The notes beneath the pieces were generated by a model, which had not been told where the DNA came from, did no database searches, and was given only the letters and a program-made list of their open reading frames with translations. A stretch of 64,000 bases of DNA, taken from Eukaryota sp. TZLM1-RC (lineage: Eukaryota > Metamonada: BaSk clade). The DNA lies in the NCBI GenBank assembly GCA_040285825.1, contig JAUPSS010000003.1:2790001-2854000 (forward strand), written 5' to 3'. The translations under genes were made by a program, and so were the position numbers. Every line of letters starts with the position of its first letter. The stretch's first letter is position 1. Below, piece after piece: positions 11,857 through 21,467 of this stretch.

Positions 11857-12903
11857 CTATTTCAATGATTTTGCACTTTTTCTTGACTGCCCGATACCTC
11901 TTATCTTCTCTAATCTTTTTTTATGTTCTTCAGCAACTGTTTTCCTCAACGGATTTTCTATTTCTACAAACTTTTTTAATTCAGACACTGTGGTAATTCC
12001 ATTTTGAACACCCATAATAATATCCTCAAACTCAGCCCGTAGCTTACGCTCCTCTCTGAACAAATCTAAAAGGGCCTCAAACTCCGAATGGTCTTCATGT
12101 GGGAAGAATTGAGCAAAAATTCTAGTTTCTTCAAAAAGAGCACGTTCCCAATTATCATCATTCTTATTTCGCCATTCCCTGCGATTGATGGGAAGAAGAT
12201 TTCTTTTCATCACAAAATCCTTTCTATAAGCTCGTTGTTCAACAATGTCACTGTATGCAGAGAACAGCTCCATTTGGAGCTCTTCTAGCAGAGCGGAATT
12301 GTCCTTTATAGTGGAAAAGGCAACTAAAACCTTGTCTGCATCATTTCTGTACTCCTCAACAAAGTCATGACGGAGGGGATTGTAGAGCACTTCTTGTTGT
12401 AGCTTCCGTTCTTCTTCTTCCTCTTTGGACTTTGGGTCAGGCAGTTCAGAAGGTGCCTTATCTGACGGTGGGGGAAGTTCTTCCACATGGTGGGGTGGGG
12501 GAGACTGTGTGCGGTGAGGAGGAACATAAGACAAATCAGGTAGATTGTTGGGTCCTTTGCAGTATATATCAATATAATGACGCTTTACTTCTGATGGAGT
12601 TACTTTACCAATGTGTTCAGCTATTCCTTCCCAATTACAAAGTCCATAAAGATCAATAGCTTCCATTAGAAGAAGTTCGTCCTCAGCGGACCAATGGTTT
12701 TCAAATAAAGGTCGAGACTGGAAGTCCACAACACGGTAACAGTGAGTTTTGCGGTGGTTTTCAAGTTCCACTCCTACAGAGAAACAGTTTACACAAAGGT
12801 CAAAGTCAGCACATTCAGCACAACGAATATGAACATCAGCACTGATATTAGTCCGACAGTTGTTACAGTGGTAGTCACGACTAGCAGTGACAACTGTACT
12901 CAT
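11857..12903 (-). CDS. ADA2: Transcriptional adaptor Ada2 (SAGA/ATAC), no carboxyl SWIRM seen
   Basis: A 348-aa intact frame. Residues 10-56 form a ZZ zinc finger (YHCNNC ... CAECADFDLCVNCF ... H..H). Residues 68-115 form a SANT domain (WSAEDELLLMEAIDLYGLCNWEGIAEHIG). The middle holds the Ada2 signature beginning YNPLRHDFVEEYRNDAD and a charged helical region (RREWRNKNDD, LFREERKLRAEFED). Ada2 couples the Gcn5 acetyltransferase to the SAGA complex in the nucleus through the ZZ/SANT region. Most Ada2 proteins end in a SWIRM domain; this one stops after a basic tail (GQSRKSAKSLK) about 80-100 aa earlier. That may be genuine loss or a missed 3' exon across the 195-bp gap toward 11661. Confidence 0.93.
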   Translation of the reverse strand: MSTVVTASRDYHCNNCRTNISADVHIRCAECADFDLCVNCFSVGVELENHRKTHCYRVVDFQSRPLFENHWSAEDELLLMEAIDLYGLCNWEGIAEHIGKVTPSEVKRHYIDIYCKGPNNLPDLSYVPPHRTQSPPPHHVEELPPPSDKAPSELPDPKSKEEEEERKLQQEVLYNPLRHDFVEEYRNDADKVLVAFSTIKDNSALLEELQMELFSAYSDIVEQRAYRKDFVMKRNLLPINRREWRNKNDDNWERALFEETRIFAQFFPHEDHSEFEALLDLFREERKLRAEFEDIIMGVQNGITTVSELKKFVEIENPLRKTVAEEHKKRLEKIRGIGQSRKSAKSLK

Positions 12904-12951
12904 TGGTGAAGAGGTGCAATTTTTGTACTTATGTCAGTTTAATAATTGCTC

Positions 12952-13767
12952 TATATTTATTGAACATGTACACTTAATTAAATTAATTCATAACTAATGG
13001 GGCGACTATCATTGAACCAAGATTTATTCTACAAAATCTTGATCTGCTTGCTGTCTAGCTAAAGCTTCTCTTATTCGATTGGAAAACCGAGGTAATCTAT
13101 TAATAATGGCAAATTGAATCCGAGAACGCCATAAAAAAATATCAAATCTTTTCATTGTTTTTTCTTGAGCCATTTTTTGGAAGTCATTCAAAAAAAAATT
13201 TCTGCTTCATCTGATAATCTTCCATTTATCGAAAATGGGAAAGCAATAAAAACTAGCTGTGTATTTCTATCAGCTTTAGCCTCTTCAATATCTTTACCAT
13301 ATTTTCTATGTCTTTCTTTTGCTTTAAAATCAGGAGCACTCACAGGATTAAGTTTTCTTCTGTGAACCAACGTATCATTTGCAACATTATATGAGACAAA
13401 GTCAACAATAGCTTCAGAATTATCAATCCAATCACAGTATACATCACCTCTATCATAAGAACCAAAATTATTCAGAGACAGTGTTTCCTTCAGCAGAGGC
13501 TCTTTGATACACGATATTTTTGCAGTTTGTGCCATATTAAAAACAGAGTCTCTAACAGCATCATGTACTGAAGAAGGATAAGTTAACAATTTAGAACAAT
13601 TCAGAGCATGGCGCAAAGTGAGTTGAGATGAAGTCGAACAAATACATTTTTCTTTTGATAATAATTGATTAATGTGGATATTCAGATATAATCTCATTTT
13701 TGTTACAAATGCTTCATTAGTGGCACACAGTTCAAATCTTCTTGGTACAATGGTTACAAAAAGTGAA
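12952..13767 (-). mobile_element. Family A LINE, 5'-truncated 3' fragment
   Basis: The minus strand carries the carboxyl endonuclease part of family A (CICSTSSQLTLRHALNC, VRDSVFNMAQ, RGDVYCDW, ERHRKYGK) and the 3' UTR ending TTCAATAAATA at about 12952. It is close to copies 1 and 2 but has its own substitutions and a frameshift near 13190. The 5' truncation is at 13767, after the segment shared with copy 1 near 8217. I found no convincing target duplication. Confidence 0.85.
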
Positions 13768-13784
13768 TACAGAAGTGAGCCTGT

Positions 13785-14006
13785 TCAATGGGAAATTCCC
13801 GTAAGTACACGCTCAATTTTCGTGACGAATAATGACAAAAACTGTCTACTAGACAGGTACTGAGGCCTTTCATTACCACTCATTCTGGCTTCAGCAATTG
13901 TAAACATAATCAGACAAGCCTGCTTATTTCTATTGAAAATCTTTGTTGAGCCTTTGTTGTTAAATTTACAACTCTCACCGTTACAAGCTAATAAACCATG
14001 ACACGT
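13785..14006 (-). pseudogene. Fanzor carboxyl-terminal fragment F2
   Basis: The frame reads CHGLLACNGESC, a gap, then IFNRNKQACLIMF, EARMSGNERPQYL. This is collinear with F3 at 16.7 kb (RHGLTMCKSC, LWNRDRNASLN, EARVNGGDRPEYL): the last zinc-finger half, the RuvC-III block and the terminal RPxYL. As in F1, the RuvC-III aspartate is asparagine (NRN). It abuts the PolB-like relic on its 5' side, in a different frame, and a LINE fragment on the other. Confidence 0.65.
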
Positions 14007-15017
14007 AGTGACAATGGGGTTGATGATTACCAATAATGTTAAAAAACCTACGAAGCAAGTTTTTTCCGTCAGACAATATTTCTGCCTGAATATCCATGTC
14101 AATGTCAGGTAATCTGGTAATTTGAGGACTCATTTTCGATATAAGTGAACATTCACTCACCAAAAAGAAATTATGGTGATCAAACCTTCCTACAACAATT
14201 GAAATTAAAAAGATTTTTTGACCTGAAATCCATTCATCCTTATGCTTATCAGTTTTTCTTTTAAAAAAATTTGCACAATCTTTTTTTATTTTATCACTAG
14301 TCTTATCAGGTTTAATCAAATGGTTCTCATTGTTTCTGTAAAGCTGACCATCCTGATAGGTTTCAAGATCAAAGCACATAACAGTGGAAAGATTTTCATT
14401 TGTGGGCATTGATTTGAATTGAATCAAAGGATCAGGCTTGAAGCCACTACGTCTTGGGTCAATAATTTTGACCATACTCGGTTTCAATTGTTTTTTTGTC
14501 AAAATCTTCCTGTTCTCGAAAATCACCATTGTATTCTCAATAGAAATTTCACGGTTCAATAAGTTTTGTTGTTTCTTTCGCTGACGCTTTGATGTTTCAT
14601 TGTCAAAAATCTCTTGTCGAATAGTTTTTGATGGAGGAATTGACTTACAATTGGATCTTCTTTTTTGGGACCAGGATTTGCTTCAACATCTCCATCCATT
14701 GTTAAAGCAACAGCAAATAAGTTTGTTGACAGGAGATGTTGGAAGCTACTGGATTCAAAACATAAATTATAAACATAATCATAAAACTGAACATTATCAA
14801 AATAATAATTTAAGACAAAACATCCCATATCCAAAGTGCAAGTACCTAAACCACAAAAAGCAACAAACTCAAAAGCATCAAAATGACAACAATATAAAAC
14901 AAAACACAAACAAGAAAAACTCCCCAAATCTAAAGTGATTAAAACCATGGCTGATTCAACAACACCCATATCATGACTCACATGGTGACTCAAAAAAGTG
15001 CAATACTCTACCCCCAC
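14007..15017 (-). pseudogene. 2A-like peptide fused to PolB-type exonuclease-like relic
   Basis: On the minus strand a frame ending ...LLSTNLFAVALTMDG runs into DVEANPGP (14690-14667), an exact 2A-like ribosome-skipping motif (DxExNPGP). A run of six A (14666-14661) then shifts frame. In the new frame coding continues into VMCFDLETYQDG (about 14385-14355), like the ExoI block of family B DNA polymerases, then FLISIVVGR and GKNLLRRFFNIIG. Coding then dissolves near 14040, next to the F2 fragment. 2A peptides at the start of ORFs are known from several retroelements. The exonuclease match rests on one motif plus hydrophobic pattern, so the parent element is uncertain: Polinton-like, viral or other. 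Confidence 0.45.
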
Positions 15018-16032
15018 GGAAGGATTAGAACGACGCTCTGACCGAGGCTCTGACCTTTCGTTTATTTCTATATAGCAGATTGCCTGTTCCCCACTGAGAA
15101 TTCTGGGAGGAAGAACTCTGCTGTTCTGTTAAGAACAGATTGAAGAAGGAGGCGGGAACTGAGTACGTTACCTCGTTATACTTGTTTTCTCGCCTTGCTG
15201 CATGATGTTAGAAGAATGGGAAGAGTCGAGGTAATTTCGCTGGCTGACACGATCTCTGACACGCTGATTGCAATTTCAAATTGATTGCTTATTTTCACAA
15301 TTTTTTCAAATGCCTATCCAATGTATCTCTATTAGTGGCCATCAGCATCAGCTGGATTTACCCTCTAGCTGTTCTGGTACCTGGTAAAAATATACTATAG
15401 TATCTGTATACCTGAACCTTTCATTACCGTCATCCAAGTTCTACATTGTGTCATCTTTTCCCTTCAACCTAGCTCAAGAAGTAAAAAGGAACAATACCAC
15501 AACATTTCAATCATTCATCTGAACTTCCATGTTAATGCGAATGTCAAGGCTAATGATCTGGAGGTTTCTGACAAGAACACTGAATACTTCTATATTTGAT
15601 TCTACCCTTTAGACAAGAGAATTATATGAATCTTCTTCCAGCAGATCAGACTGATAAAACTTTTTAATATGAAATTTGTTTATGACAATTTCAATAAATG
15701 ACCATGATAGTTAGTAACAATTTGCGCATTCAATTTTTATTACAGACATATATGTATTCAGAGCAACAGAGGAACTTTACAAATGAAAACACTGCACAAA
15801 AAAATATATGAAGGGACAACACAACAGGACATAAACAGTCAAATAGTATAGCAACTTTGAGTCTTGACAAACCACTTAAAGATCTTGTAAAAACATGGTC
15901 ATAAAATAGTGTTTATTGGTAAAAGAAATTTAGGAAATTTTTTTTTACCATTCATCACAACAACTGAAACTAACAATGCTTATGATGACTTATGACAACT
16001 CTACAATACAAACCGCATATTATACAAAAACC
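15018..16032. other. No gene seen; 3' UTR of the next gene at right
   Basis: About 1 kb without a credible frame on either strand. The last 150 bp probably contain the 3' UTR of the minus-strand gene ending at 16033. No tRNA or known repeat was recognised. Confidence 0.4.
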
Positions 16033-16650
16033 TTACAAAATCCCATTCCTGCAAACATTTTCCAAATCCCATCGACTCTCAAACTGATCAATCAAATCTA
16101 AATCAGTCACATCATCATCTTCTTTTACTCCCTTCCTCATGGTATTGTTCATCTTCCTACTTAATTTTAGTCTCTGTTGATCAAGACCAATACTTGACTC
16201 TAAGTACTCTCTCTGTTCTTTTCTCCTTTTAAAGGCTTCTCTTATGCAGTCTCGTTTGTAATGAATATCTGCCAACCTTTCTTGTTCCTTGATGCGCTCT
16301 TCAGTTATTGCTTTCATTTCCATCGTTTGTGCAAAAGCTTCCAGATCAGGTCGTTCATGTAGTTTGCGTCTGGAGGTAGGTTCAGCTGATTGTTGTCTAG
16401 TCCAGTAGAAAAGGAAATTCTTCTTTACTGAATTTGGTCGTGTTTCATTTTGCTGATAAACACTAGTACTAGTGGGAGGAAAAGGATGATTTGAAGTGGT
16501 TTCTTGATGTAACGTTTTGATGCAAGAGGATGAATCAGGAATGGTAGAATTAGTGTGACAAAGTTTATCTAAAAGACCAGTGTTCTGTAGCTTTTCTAGA
16601 ACAACAGTGGGATCTGTGGTAGAACTATCAAATGTGAGATGGTCTGTCAT
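16033..16650 (-). CDS. Unknown 205-aa protein, coiled-coil carboxyl half
   Basis: I do not recognise this gene with certainty. It starts at ATG 16650-16648. The amino end (DPTVVLEKLQNTGLLDKLC) resembles the short helical Shg1/BOD1 motif of COMPASS or PP2A-regulator proteins, but that match is weak. Residues about 35-85 are Ser/Thr/Pro-rich and probably disordered. Residues 95-170 are strongly charged helix (MEMKAITEERIKEQERLADIHYK), likely coiled coil. The end is acidic (KEDDDVTDLDLIDQFE) and finishes RWDLENVCRNGIL. The frame is intact with normal codon composition, unlike the broken Fanzor relic only 42 bp upstream. The promoter region is shared with a sequence duplicated at 17422 (see repeats). 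Confidence 0.6.
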   Translation of the reverse strand: MTDHLTFDSSTTDPTVVLEKLQNTGLLDKLCHTNSTIPDSSSCIKTLHQETTSNHPFPPTSTSVYQQNETRPNSVKKNFLFYWTRQQSAEPTSRRKLHERPDLEAFAQTMEMKAITEERIKEQERLADIHYKRDCIREAFKRRKEQREYLESSIGLDQQRLKLSRKMNNTMRKGVKEDDDVTDLDLIDQFESRWDLENVCRNGIL

Positions 16651-16658
16651 TCTTACAG
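16643..16658. repeat. Direct repeat TCTGTCATTCTTACAG, left copy
   Basis: This 16-mer recurs exactly at 17422-17437. A second shared block follows both copies, TTTTTAC-CCAAT-TAGAGGG, interrupted by about 30 bp in this copy only. The two copies bracket Fanzor relic F3. This copy overlaps the start codon of the gene at 16033-16650. Confidence 0.7.
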
Positions 16659-16691
16659 ATGATGTCTATAACAATGAAATAAGTGTCCTTT

Positions 16692-17384
16692 TTACTCCAA
16701 TGTAGAGGGTTTAAGTTTTTGAGAGGTGGAAGATTTTCTCCTTAATACCTTTTTCTTTGAACCTTCAACAACCTTGACTCTCTGTAGGTATTCCGGCCTA
16801 TCTCCACCATTTACACGTGCTTCCATCACTGCCAACTTATTCAACGAAGCATTTCGATCTCTATTCCACAAACTTTCGCATGATTTACACATGGTAAGCC
16901 CGTGACGAATAGACATCTCATGCCTCTTCCATGGCCTTGGATTTCTGCACCATCGGAATGTTTCAACTGTTTTCTCCTCTTTCTTACAGTTGAAACAACA
17001 GCAACTGGTTCGAAACTCATCAATTAAAAAGACCTTATAACCAGCCTTTTTAAATTAAATTCTCAAACCTTTTCCTTTTGTAGGTTCTTTGAATTTCATG
17101 TGTTTTCGTTGTTCCCAGTCTCCGATTCCAATAACCACTTGACCTGGATCACCAATTACTGATTTGAATCTCTGTATCATCTTCGCCTCAGATCTTGTGC
17201 GATTAATCTCAGCCCACCATCTTAGTTTCCTAAATATTTTTTGATAATAGACTTCACCAACAATACTATTCACAAAATTCTTTTGTTTAATATATACCAT
17301 TAATCTATCAAACCTGCAGTTTTTGGAATTGAATTGGGATAAAGTTGCTTCCCATTCTGCTACACATTTAGTTTTTTTGATCAT
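16692..17384 (-). pseudogene. Fanzor carboxyl two-thirds, relic F3 (single in-frame stop)
   Basis: One minus-strand frame runs from ATG 17384 to a TAA at 16694-16692, broken only by TAA at 17057-17055. In order: KNFVNSIVGEVYYQKIFRKL, EAKMIQRFKSVIGDP, VVIGIGDWEQ (GDW at 17123-17115), KFKEPTKGKG, stop, FKKAGYKVFLIDEFRTS (RuvC-II, 17021-17004), CCCFNC, NPRPWK, RHGLTMCKSC, LWNRDRNAS (RuvC-III, 16865-16851), NGGDRPEYLQR and a basic tail. Unlike F1 and F2, the RuvC-III NRD and the RuvC-II glutamate are present. The amino-terminal part with RuvC-I is absent, so it is 5'-truncated. Fanzor proteins are RNA-guided endonucleases carried by eukaryotic mobile elements. Of the three relics this is the least decayed. 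Confidence 0.85.
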
Positions 17385-17385
17385 T

Positions 17386-17408
17386 ATTACTCAAATTGAA
17401 TGAGTAAT
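17386..17408. repeat. 8-bp inverted repeat at the Fanzor 5' boundary
   Basis: ATTACTCA and TGAGTAAT face each other across 7 bp immediately beyond the first ATG of F3. It could be a stem-loop or an element end. Chance cannot be excluded at this length. Confidence 0.35.
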
Positions 17409-17421
17409 GAGCAGTTCAATA

Positions 17422-17437
17422 TCTGTCATTCTTACAG
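17422..17437. repeat. Direct repeat TCTGTCATTCTTACAG, right copy
   Basis: Exact second copy of the 16-mer at 16643-16658, followed by TTTTTACACCAATATAGAGGG-like sequence shared with the left copy. The pair is separated by 779 bp and encloses F3. Confidence 0.7.
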
Positions 17438-18689
17438 GTTTTTACACCAATATAGAGGGATTCCCTTTTGCATTCCCCTCCTTTCTTTTTTCTTTTCTAC
17501 ATTATCACTGTCTTTTCCTGCAGAATACTACGCCACAGCTGAAACAAAAATGTTGACTTTCATGAGACCGACTGGAGTATTCTTGATGGTGTACTACCAA
17601 TGCAGTCCAGTTCAGTGCTTACCTCACTAAATGACATACTTACCTCCTATGCGACTCACTTTTGAAATAAAGGAAGCAGAAACATTGGAAGAAACACTCT
17701 CAGCCCCGGGTGCATGCTCTTCTACTAATACTATTGATTATTTCCTCTTTTGTTGATTATTTCAGTTGGTGCAGTGTGGATAACTGGGCAAAACGTAAGT
17801 GGCTATGTAAAATATAAGTCTTATGCCTCATTTTTCTATGAAGAGGATGGTAGATTTTGGTTCACTCGTCTTGATGAGTTTGTCAAGTTCTTGTTCTGCT
17901 CATTTTATTGAACAGACCAAACTAAATAATATCAGAATCTTCACCAAAAATTGGAGGTCTTTATCAGATTTGTCTTTCAAAAATGGCTGAAAGATGATAG
18001 TAACTGTTTCATCAAAGTGTTCCCCAACATGGATAGGTCTCAATATGAACTCGATTTAGAGAAGCACAGGTTGAAAATCGCTCGTGCTATAAGCATTGAC
18101 AGTCCGCAGCAACTTCATCCCAATCTTGCTTTATAACCCAGGGCTACTGAAGGATGGGTGTTGTTCAAAACATTTAATGAAAATAATCAAAAATGATCTG
18201 AGTGTTGTGCCAGCTACAGTGTCAAAATTTCGATTACTCAAGGTTTTGTCTGAAATCACTGCCAAAACTAAAAAATTAGTCTGAAGAATAGATTTTTGGT
18301 TAATAGAGAACATAATTGAATGAAGACTTGGTCAATTGCAAGAAGGTTTTAATAGAGAAAATTGATATTGAAATTGTAGAATTTATTCACCCTATACTTG
18401 TCTCGCCTCACTGTCCAAAGCAACTTTCCGAAGATGCAGAGGAACTGTTCTATTACAGCAATAAATATAACAAATCAAGGTATATCTTAGTTTATTTCTG
18501 CAATTCAAAATGTTTCATTTTGTTGAGCATAACAGTTTGAAATTATCTCTAAAATTCTATTTTATTGCAATTCATATGAAGATAGAAATCAACAACAAAT
18601 TCAGCTATTCTATTCGACATAAACCGCTAGTTTTGGATCAGACAACCATGGTGACTTATGACATTCACCATGAACCCTCCTATCCTTCC
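17438..18689. other. Gene-poor stretch with short decayed frames
   Basis: Only short frames occur, for example 17951-18136 with KWLKDDSNCFIKVF. A mid-region reading on plus (about 17780-17910) gives GYVKYKSYASFFYEEDGRFWF with stops, suggesting a decayed coding segment I cannot name. Confidence 0.35.
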
Positions 18690-20530
18690 AAAAAGTGATG
18701 AATTTTTGTATTTGCGTGGAGATTCGAGCGATAAGCTGATAAGACATATAGCAGGAGCTTGTGGGTAAGGTTGTACCTCCGTTGGAACTTTTTTCGAATT
18801 TCCTTCATTTACACAATTTAATTATTCAACATCCTAAAAGCTGTCCTATAGAATTATGTTTTTCAAGATTGATCCCTTTAGCGAAGGTAAACGATGGTGC
18901 TCGTCCCATTTTAATTAGTGAAGTGATTTCTCGTCTCATATCCCCACTGGTTTTCAACCGTATCAAGAAAAATCCTAAAAAGTTTCTTGGTGCTTTTCAA
19001 TTGGGCATAGGAACATGTGATAGAGTAAGTGCTGCTCCTCTTGATGTTGATGTATTTATGAATTTATCAAGATAAAATGTTGCAGTTGTCTTTGAGTTCA
19101 AAAATACTTTTTATTCAGTGAAACGTGGTGCTGATGTTGAAGCACTTCACCATTCCCCTGTGTTTGCAGAAGTCGCTCCTTTGTTTGAATTTTTATTCTC
19201 TACTCATTCACATTTGGTTATGAAAACTGATTCTATTTGCTTGTCTTCAGGTGTAAACCATGATGATCCAATCAGTCCTTTCCTTTTTTGTCTTTCTCTT
19301 CATCCAATTTTTCGTTCATCTTTTCTATCAAATGCTGCGTTTTTAGGTGGAACCAAAAACTTCTTGCATGAAGTTGCTTAAAGGTGGTTTTCATCAATGG
19401 ATTGACTTTGCGTATAACTCTTCTTCAGTTGCAATAAAATGTTTACGTATTTTCTTGGAAGAATGTTCTGGTGATTTCTGGAACTCGTGATTATCTTCAA
19501 ATGTTGACTTCTTCTAGACCAAAATTAAAGATTTACCAAACTTTTCAAGAACTGTTTTTAATTACAGGAAAAAATTATTAATTATTTAGAAACAGAATAA
19601 CTGAACAATCAAATTAGCATGGTTAACAACTCAGGTGATTCTTCTCGGAAGCTTTGTAGCGGTGAAGGAAAGAGCTGAATGTTTCGTCATTTTTAATGCT
19701 GTGTTTATGAAGCGATTTGCCGCTGGTATTGCTCCTCAAAGACTTGCTGAATCCCTTGTCTCCCGTATGAATGACCAATTGATTCCTGATTTCAAACCAT
19801 TGTGCAGGTTCCTACCGACGAAATTGTTGTTCATCATAGATTCAAGGTTTAATTAGGATCAATATGTATCCCAAATACCCGTTCAGCTGCCAGAGAAACA
19901 GATATTGCTGATAAAACTTGCAATGGATAAAATAAGCCAGGTCATAATGCTGTTAATTGTCCACTTTGCAATGATTATGTCCACAAATTATGATAGAAGA
20001 TCCGCTTATGTTCACAGTATTATAAAACTAAAAAATTTGAACACCGTTCTTTGTGCTGTTAGTCAAACAGATGTCCATAACAGATGCTCTGACTTATGTT
20101 TGTAAGACGTGCTGAAAGTTTACGATAGTGATTTCTCAGATGAAGAGCCGTGTTAAGTTGTAATCAAACCCTTAACAAAGAATTTGCCATCACTATTGAC
20201 GAAAAGTGAAAAAGGGGTAGTTTTAGATGTTGAATAACATCAAACCACTTGTGATGATGTGGCAATAGGTGAAGTTTATTTTTTCGTTAATTAGCAAAGC
20301 TTTTCCTTTGGTCATGGCAGTGGAACCCAACATATGCTTCTTTTCATCACATTATTTTCTGCTGTAAACTCACTCAAAATAGGTCAATTATCCTCAATGA
20401 TGTGCCAAATTGTACTTATGATCTGTTCAAATGTGCTCATCACCCAGTTTGTTCAGAATCTCTATTGGATGAATTAATCTTCAGTTTGAGCCAAAAATGA
20501 GGTGATATCCGATGTTCATGGCATGCTGGA
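18690..20530 (+). mobile_element. Old family C LINE relic (RT to endonuclease)
   Basis: Plus-strand fragments follow LINE order. GKVVPPLELFSNF and LIPLAKVNDGARPILISEVISRL at 18761-19075 correspond to the RT finger region. SSGVNHDDPISPFLFCLSLHPIF at 19244-19310 is a mutated motif B (consensus SSGVKQGDPLGPLLFCLAIHP). The RT catalytic motif C is missing, deleted between 19310 and 19330. Later pieces include CPLCNDYVHKL near 19960 and a 3' endonuclease block at 20320-20530 homologous to 4240-4500. It is highly decayed and noncoding. Confidence 0.65.
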
Positions 20531-20739
20531 AATGAAATACATTTTTTCGGTGTTTTTTCGTTTTTATACTGTTGTAGTAAAGTTTATGATAAAATTTCTC
20601 TATATTTATCACTTTTTGTCTTAATTTGTTCTTCATTATCCAATTCGGATCACCTATTCAAGTTTTTTTCGCTTTGACCTTCGCTTTGACTTTGCCATCT
20701 ACTCACACAGGACAATTACCAAACCAGCTGATTCAGTTG

Positions 20740-20985
20740 TAATCGAGAAGAGCATGGAAGTTTGAACGAAGAAATGTGAGCGCGAAAAGTTGCGAATGAT
20801 TACTGACCAGAACTGGGGTAAATCTGGAATGCTCAAAAATCCTGGTAAGCAATATTTTTTTAAACCTAGCGACAACAAGTATTAAAAAAGTCAACAAAAT
20901 CCGAAATGAAGACGGTTTGACCTACGCAAAAAAGGCCATGATCCGCTGTGTACTTGCACTTAATGTTACAGGTCGTTGGGAAGTA
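20740..20985 (+). mobile_element. Pogo-like transposase fragment, decayed
   Basis: Multi-frame reading gives LKNPGKQYF, KVNKI and YAKKAMIRCVLALN. It is collinear with the transposase tail at 42640-42780 (LPNPGKQFF, EKINSK, YARAAMIRCDLGVN). It is therefore a second, older copy from the same DNA transposon family as 41868-43203, cut at 20985 by a LINE fragment. Confidence 0.6.
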
Positions 20986-21467
20986 ATTTTACCATATTTT
21001 ACATGTTTCTCTTTTGCTTTAAAATCAAGAGCAGTCACAGGATTAAGTTTTCTTCTGTGAACCAAAGTATCATTTGCAATATTACATGAGACAAAGTCAA
21101 CAATAGCTTCAGAATTATCAATCCAATCACAGTATACATCAACTCCATCATCAGAACCACAATTATTCACAGAAAGTGTTTCCTTCAGCAGAGGCTCTTT
21201 GATACACGATATTCTTGCAGTTTGTGCCATATTGAAAACAGTGTCTCTAACAGCATCATGTAATGAAGAACGATAAGTTATCAATTTGGAACAATTCAGA
21301 GCATGGCGCAAAGTGAGTTGAGGTGAATTCGAACAAATACATTTTTCCTTTGATAATAATTAGTTAATGGGGATATTCAAATAAAACCTCATTTTTGTTA
21401 CAAATGCTTCATTAGTGGCACACAATCCAAATCTTCGTGGTACAATGGTTACAAAAAGTGAAGAATC
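20986..21467 (-). mobile_element. Family A LINE internal fragment (minus)
   Basis: Covers the segment from SDSSLF through the CCHC finger, VRDTVFNMAQ, DGVDVYCDW and KEKHVKYGK, truncated at both ends relative to copy 2 (equivalent to about 48247-48728). It abuts a plus-strand family A fragment head to head at 21467/21468. Content of the two overlaps, so this is not a simple 5' inversion. Confidence 0.8.

Noticed and set aside
14600-14938. Plus-strand frame opposite the 2A region
   Set aside because: Lys/Asn/Gln-rich composition is the expected shadow of the minus-strand coding frame.
17030-17065. A possible 23-nt intron around the TAA in Fanzor F3
   Set aside because: GTTTGAG...AAAAAG could be read as an intron, but the flanking residues (KGLRI and FKKAGYK) are conserved-looking coding in this family, so a point stop is simpler.
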